Shown here: piece by piece, positions 59,201 through 64,000 of the stretch
Numbering within the stretch: the stretch's first letter is position 1
How the letters are laid out: each line of letters starts with the position of its first letter
Translations under genes and position numbers: made by a program
The notes under the pieces: generated by a model
What the model saw: the letters and a program-made list of their open reading frames with translations, nothing else
Databases searched by the model: none
Told to the model about the DNA's origin: nothing
Origin: Owenia fusiformis
Lineage: Eukaryota > Annelida > Polychaeta > Sabellida > Oweniidae
DNA length: 64,000 nucleotides
Direction of reading: 5' to 3'
Assembly (NCBI GenBank): GCA_903813345.2
Contig: CAIIXF020000010.1
Coordinates: 30,558,828 to 30,622,827, forward strand

Positions 59201-60013
59201 CAAACATAAACAAATGTATTTTAAACAATGGAAGGATGCAGGTATCAATTATGTTGCTGACATACTGGATACAAATAAACATGTTAAGTCATTAGAATTT
59301 TTCAAACAAAAAATGCAAAATAATGCAGCCATTGTTCTGGAATACAATGTAATTCGCAATGCAATGATTAATAAGAAAATGGGTATGAATAGATCAAAAG
59401 GTGAGAAGATGTACAATAATGTAAAGATAAAAAACCTAACTTCAAAGGATGTAAGGAAAATGATTCTAAAGAAAGACCAAGTTGTGCCTATTTGCATTGA
59501 AAGATGGAAACATATTTATCCAGATTTAAATTGGAAAATAAATTGGCAGTTAATTCAAACTCTCAAAGAGCCACGACTTAAGAGCATTCAATATAAGATT
59601 TTACATAATATTTACCCAACTAATACTCACCTTTTCAAATGGAAAATTGAAGGAGTTGCCTCAAAGAATTGTACATATTGTAATGAGGAAGATTCATATG
59701 CACACTTTTCATTTCTTGCAAAAGAGTAAAGTCTTTATGGAATGAAGTAGAGTGCAAACTAAATGCTAGATTTGGGCACAGAATTAGACTAGGACACAAA
59801 CACATTTTATTCAAGTATGAATGTAAAACAAAAAAGGAAGAAGACTACATCAATTATATCATTGTTATTGCTAAGAATTGTATAAGTAAGTACAAATATG
59901 GGGATTATCCCAATTTACTGTGCTTGTTTGATCAAGAATGTAATATTAGAAATGTATAAAATTATGTACAATGATTGGAGAAAATAAATCGCAATAAAAA
60001 AAAAAAAAAAAAA
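55872..60013 (+). mobile_element. 5'-truncated L1/Tx1-type LINE with poly(A) tail
   Basis: Bounded by a 15-bp target duplication and ending in ATAAATCGCAATAA plus about 20 A. It holds the end of ORF1, a 20-bp gap, and nearly all of ORF2. The endonuclease-RT order, the GLRQGCPLSS and YADD motifs and the CX2C-type C-terminus place it in the L1/Tx1 group. Truncation is in the ORF1 zinc knuckle. The perfect target duplication and intact tail indicate a recent insertion. Confidence 0.93.
56304..59959 (+). pseudogene. LINE ORF2: endonuclease and reverse transcriptase, with two lesions
   Basis: ATG at 56,304, 20 bp after ORF1. APE-type endonuclease: TLNVRGL, LVFLQETYF, IAGDMNCVL, RRLDYIFVS and NTDHKAV, with all key residues present. 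A TGA at 57,174-57,176 interrupts the same frame (WDTCKC-stop-IRDASIRFG). Reverse transcriptase: SSPGIDGLTPAFYK, FRPISLTCSDYK, IAALDYSRAFD, GLRQGCPLSS and TSYADDTTIF (catalytic YADD about 58,388). A C-terminal CTYCNEEDSYAH zinc motif is followed by a frameshift near 59,707; the true ending continues in another frame (SCKRVKSLWNEVE...) to TAA at 59,957-59,959. With two lesions this copy is probably not self-mobile. Confidence 0.92.
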
Positions 60014-60052
60014 AAGTATGCGTTTTCTTTCCCAGTTCGCAATATTTTAAGT

Positions 60053-61085
60053 ATAGTGGGGGGAATTTAGTGGAAAATATTTCAAATGGTGATACAAGCA
60101 AATTTATTGGCTTAATCTGTTATTTAAACTATTTGGAAAAATTCTGTCCCTGTGATCGATAAAACTGAACACTATTTCAGGAAAAAATTCAAGATGGCTG
60201 CCGTATATGTGTAATTCGATACAAATGACACTCTAGATTCATATATAGAGATAAATATGGTTTAAAATTATATTGATTCAGTAGTAAAGCATGTACATTA
60301 TATCTAGAAATACAGTTACATTCATTAATGAGCTGAATTTGGGCAAAATGACTTTGTATAGGGATTCTACAAGGTTCTATTTTGGGAGCACTCTTATTTT
60401 GCAACAACTTTAGTCATCAAACTTGTTTTCTTGAATAATGTTGATATTTCACTCATAATTCAATCTAACATTTCAAGTTTACATGAAAACACTGTCTTAC
60501 AAGTACCAAGGAGACTTTGAAGGAGTCCCGCAAGGTTCTACTACACTCCATTATTATCACAATCTCTTGGAATTCGGTGGAAAATATTCAAAATTGTGAT
60601 ACATGCAAATTTATTGGCTTAATCTGTTATTTAAACTATTTGGAAAAATTCTGTCCCTGTGATCGATAAAACTGAACACTATTTCAGGAAAAAATTCAAG
60701 ATGGCTGCCGTATATGTGTAATTCGATACAAATGACACTCTAGATTCATATATAGAGATAAATATGGTTTAAAATTATATTGATTCAGTAGTAAAGCATG
60801 TACATTATATCTAGAAATACAGTTACATTCATTAATGAGCTGAATTTGGGCAAAATGACTTTATATAGGGATTCTACAAGGTTCTATTTTGGGAGCACTC
60901 TTATTTTGCAACAACTTTAGTCATCAAACTTGTTTTCTTGAATAATGTTGATATTTCACTCATAATTCAATCTAACATTTCAAGTTTACATGAAAACACT
61001 GTCTTACAAGTACCAAGGAGACTTTGAAGGAGTCCCGCAAGGTTCTACTACACTCCATTATGATCACAATCTCTTGGAATTCATA
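60053..61085 (+). repeat. 507-bp tandem duplication of the RT-motif repeat
   Basis: AAATTTATTGGCTTAATCTG occurs at 60,100 and 60,607, and the following ~480 bp match almost base for base. Each copy has AAGATGGCTGCCGTATATGT, a block reading QNDFV-x-GILQGSILGALLF (about 60,343-60,400; 60,850-60,907) and, 160 bp on, a block reading GVPQGST (about 60,518; 61,026). Frames close within ~20 codons. The high identity points to a recent duplication. Confidence 0.88.
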
Positions 61086-61089
61086 CATA

Positions 61090-61400
61090 GAGATAATATG
61101 GTTAGGTTCAATCAGTACTAAGACAAGCAAATATATTTAGAAATGCTATGATCTTCTTTGATTTGAATTTTGGCAAAAAGAGTTTTATAGGAGTTCTTCA
61201 AGGTTCTATTTTGGCCCTCTCTGTTAGAACTTGAATTACTTTATAACATTCTCTAATACATTTAATATCTAAGACATAATTCAAGAATATATTTCAAGTT
61301 TGAATGAGAATATTGTCAACCAAGTATCAATGCAAACATTGAAGTAGTCTTCCAAGGTTCTACCTTAGTCCATTATTATCACAATCTCTTAATAGTATGA
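61090..61400 (+). repeat. Diverged third unit of the RT-motif repeat
   Basis: GGAGTTCTTCAAGGTTCTAT (about 61,190) and a later CTTCCAAGGTTCTACCTTAG with CATTATTATCACAATCTCTT (about 61,345-61,388) repeat the two-block layout of the units before it, at lower identity. Confidence 0.65.
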
Positions 61401-61639
61401 TGAAATAAGGGCAGGTAGACAAGAACTTATCAATTATACAGACTAACATGTGGAATTGCACAATACTGTACATTTAAGTACAGATTTTTTACAAAAGCAA
61501 ACTAAACATGTCTAGAGACTTGCTGGGTTTAGAGCCCCGTGTCGAGTTGTCTACAGTGAGGTCAACAGTAAAGGCCATGTGATGTTGCTGCTATAATACA
61601 GCTAATAGCAGAAACAAAGCAACACAAAGCCAACTTGCC

Positions 61640-62090
61640 AATTGTATGGCTTGATATAACTAAGGCAGCAGTGTACCACACAAATGAACTCAACAGCTTC
61701 GAAGCATTATAATGTTCCTCAACATGTGATTGGCCTTGAGATAGAGCACCTTGAAGGTATTCGGTTGAGATTCTCGACTGAAACAATCACCACTGGTTGG
61801 CAGCCTTTAGAGAAGGGAATCTTGGCAGGCTGCATATTACTATTCATGGCAGCTACGAACATCCTTCTGAAAGGAGCCACAAGGAGTGCAATGAATTTAA
61901 AATGAGAAATGGTAACCCACATCCAACATATTAGTATCACATTTTCATGGATTGATGGGGTCACTCTAGCAAATGACACTGAAATAGCCATTCTGTGTAT
62001 CTTCACTGAACTAAAAAACCTAGTAACCTGGGAATCATATCATATGTTGCAGTTTCCTGGAAGCTCCCTGTCATTTCCTTATAGAACACT
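61640..62090 (+). pseudogene. Eroded reverse-transcriptase fragment (second type)
   Basis: Across at least two frames it reads IVWLDITKA, then NVPQHVIGLEIE, RLRFSTETITTGWQPLEKGI, AGC, LLFMAATNILLK and FSWIDGVTL. The pattern (WLDLanA, rFsT-x-x-TT-x-WQ-x-LEkGI-x-tGC, amN-x-l-K, F-x-DD) is that of a reverse-transcriptase family common in marine invertebrate genomes, here with the FxDD box altered to IDG. Frameshifts and a stop show it is dead. The exact family is uncertain. Confidence 0.55.
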
Positions 62091-62139
62091 AAATGACACA
62101 AAACTTACCCAACTAACTAGGCAAGGCAGGACGGCCTAA

Positions 62140-63000
62140 TAGAACATCCAACATATTGACCCAATTGTCAGTCACAAGTACTTCAAAATGCCTAAAGAGT
62201 CCTAAAGCAACATATGTGATTCAGGCAACAGATTGAAAGGTGACTAATTGTAATGACTATTACAATGAGACTCCTTTATTGGCCAAATGACTTGATTGTC
62301 ATCACATCAGAACAATATGATAGTCCCTTTCCTGGCTGTTAAATTCTGCTGGAGTTACAGCAACAGAGTGGAACAAGGCTCTCTTAGAAATAGTGTAATG
62401 GCTGCATTGTGCAGAGCTGGCTGAATAACTGAGTGAGGTTTGATCAACCTGTTTTCCAACCTCTCTGAGTTTGTATGCAGCTTTTATGGTAGAAGCAGAA
62501 AAAATGGAAATTAAACTGACAAAAAAGACTAAAGCTGCTAATCACAACAAAACCTGAAGGACAATGGTGCCACAAGCAATTATTATTTTATTATTATTTT
62601 CATGCTGGTGTCAAAGTAATGGTGTTGTAGTTGTAAAACATGGTAAATACATTGCTAAATCAGCAAAACTCACTCAGTACTCAATGTTCAGTTGTTTTGG
62701 CAACTTCAGTTGTTTTGGCAATTTACACAAATTGATTTTGTTGTAAATTAGTGCATTTGTAAGTGTAAAGAATAAGAATGGTGTCAAAAGTGAGCCTTAA
62801 ACGGCTCCTATGTAATAATGACTTTTAAAAACTGATTTTGTTGTAAATTAGTGAATGTATTTTCCTAATTATGGAACAATAGTACCAATGGTGTTAAATT
62901 AATTAAATTAAATAGAGTATCCATTGTACCAATTTGTGAGTATACAAAATAAGAAGGGTGTCAGGAATGAACCTTGCTTAACTCCTAATTATTTATTTTG
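62140..63000 (-). repeat. Non-coding stretch with two minus-strand RT-motif blocks
   Basis: On the minus strand, sequence near 62,960-63,000 reads GVKQGSFLTPFLFCIL and near 62,780-62,825 reads a diverged form (GSLLTPFLF). AAACTGATTTTGTTGTAAATTAGTG-type sequence recurs at about 62,725 and 62,830. The frames are closed. Confidence 0.45.
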
Positions 63001-64000
63001 ACTTGAGTACAGTAACAGTATTATGTTTTATGTGTGTATGTATGTTGTATACCACAGCTCTAAACAAAGAGATAAACATGTCTAATCATACTCTGATGAA
63101 ATCATAGCAACCTCTCTATTTTATGATTACATTACATTACATAGTGATACATGTACTACATAAACATATAATCATACACATATATAAAATATGTTGTGTC
63201 CTATATAGTTATAATAATCATATTATAATATCAAGTTACCTTTGAAGATGGTCTGAATGTACTTATTTGTTTTCTGTTGAAACATGTTTCTAACTTAATC
63301 CTACAGAATGATAAAATTGACCACAACTTCCTTTTTCCAATTTTATGGGGTAGGGCACTTTCAACGCTTTTTAAAAAATACTTTCAATGTTTCAATAATT
63401 GAAATCTTCATATTGTAGTATCAGGCAAAGTTATTAGATGTTTTTTAAATAATAATTAATGCTATTTGTCATTGCATTCTTTTTTTGAACCTAGAAAATG
63501 AACATTATTTTCCATTTTACGCCAAATCGTCACACTTTGGGGCCATGGGAGAGGGCTAAAATTCTGTTTAAAAATTTGAAAAAAATTCACATGACTATTT
63601 TCACCTTAAAGAACAACATTTCACCATGAGAGCATGAATTTTCCCAAAAAAAAGTTTTTTTGCCAACCCTACATGTTATTTAAGTCATACTTTGTCGGCC
63701 ATCTTGGATTTTGGGGGGGAGAAGTGAAATATTCCGTCGATCACAGGGACAGATTTTTTGAAAAAGGTTTTAAGAAGCAGAAAAGCCAAAGTTTATACTT
63801 GTATCACCATCTGAAATATTCTACCTAATATAGGGGTAAATTCCCCCAACTAGTACTGAAACTTTAGAAAATTCGTATATGACATATGCAAACTTTACCA
63901 ATAAATATTTTTACTCGGCATCTGACAGGGATTTCAGACTACAAAGGGAAGCGTGTAGAATACAAGAAAACATGGAGAGGATTGTGCAGATGTTTTCCAT
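63001..64000. other. Repeat-derived end of the window
   Basis: At about 63,690-63,850 (minus orientation) it carries another end of the RT-motif family: GGCCATCTTGGATTTTGG, TCGATCACAGGGACAG, TGTATCACCATCTGAAATAT and AAATTCCCCCAAC. No gene is recognised in the rest. Confidence 0.45.

Overview
The window is animal nuclear DNA: AT-rich, with GT-AG introns, many short inverted-repeat (MITE-like) elements and a non-LTR retrotransposon. A B-type lamin with a CaaX tail, an ABCH/ABCG-type transporter and a cGAS/Mab-21-like gene point to a marine invertebrate, perhaps a lophotrochozoan. The phylum is a guess from gene content and repeat style and is not proven.

Layout. 1-989 (+) is the last exon of a gene with an SGNH/PC-esterase-like domain that starts outside the window. 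1.0-14 kb is mostly repeats: an LTR-retroelement integrase fragment (2.8 kb), GGTACC-rich repeats at 3.5 and 11.4 kb in opposite orientation, copies of an RT-motif-bearing repeat (4.3, 6.5 and 7.0 kb), a foldback element (9.1-10.3 kb) and a promoter-like cluster (12.2 kb). 14.18-22.36 kb (+) carries twelve exons of the membrane half of an ABCH-type transporter; no ATPase domain was found upstream, and the last exon has an in-frame TAG. 23-27.5 kb holds hairpin elements, a tRNA-derived SINE and AT-rich repeats. 27.72-29.79 kb (-) is a complete two-exon gene for a small secreted PAN-like protein; its signal-peptide exon lies between two near-identical 237-bp TA-flanked MITEs. 30-35.5 kb is intergenic, with tandem arrays at 32.3 and 34.4 kb. 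35.53-52.31 kb (-) is a complete lamin gene of eleven coding exons (614 aa), with a mariner remnant, foldbacks and minisatellites in its introns. 54.54-55.8 kb (+) is a cGAS-like/Mab-21 gene interrupted by a 225-bp MITE and probably a frameshift. 55.87-60.01 kb (+) is a 5'-truncated L1/Tx1-type LINE with a poly(A) tail and a 15-bp target duplication. 60-64 kb is repeats, including a 507-bp tandem duplication and an eroded reverse transcriptase.

The most unusual pattern is in the transporter gene. Directly upstream of two different exons, the 3' splice site plus the first part of the exon has been copied many times in tandem: about 16 copies of an ~89-bp unit before the exon at 20,668, and about four copies of a ~53-bp unit before the exon at 18,795. 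In the first array nearly every copy keeps an intact acceptor, and every copy has an in-frame stop about 19 codons after it.

The genes do not form an obvious pathway. Exons were joined by eye from splice signals, phase and protein-family patterns; boundaries without conserved protein on both sides are less certain.
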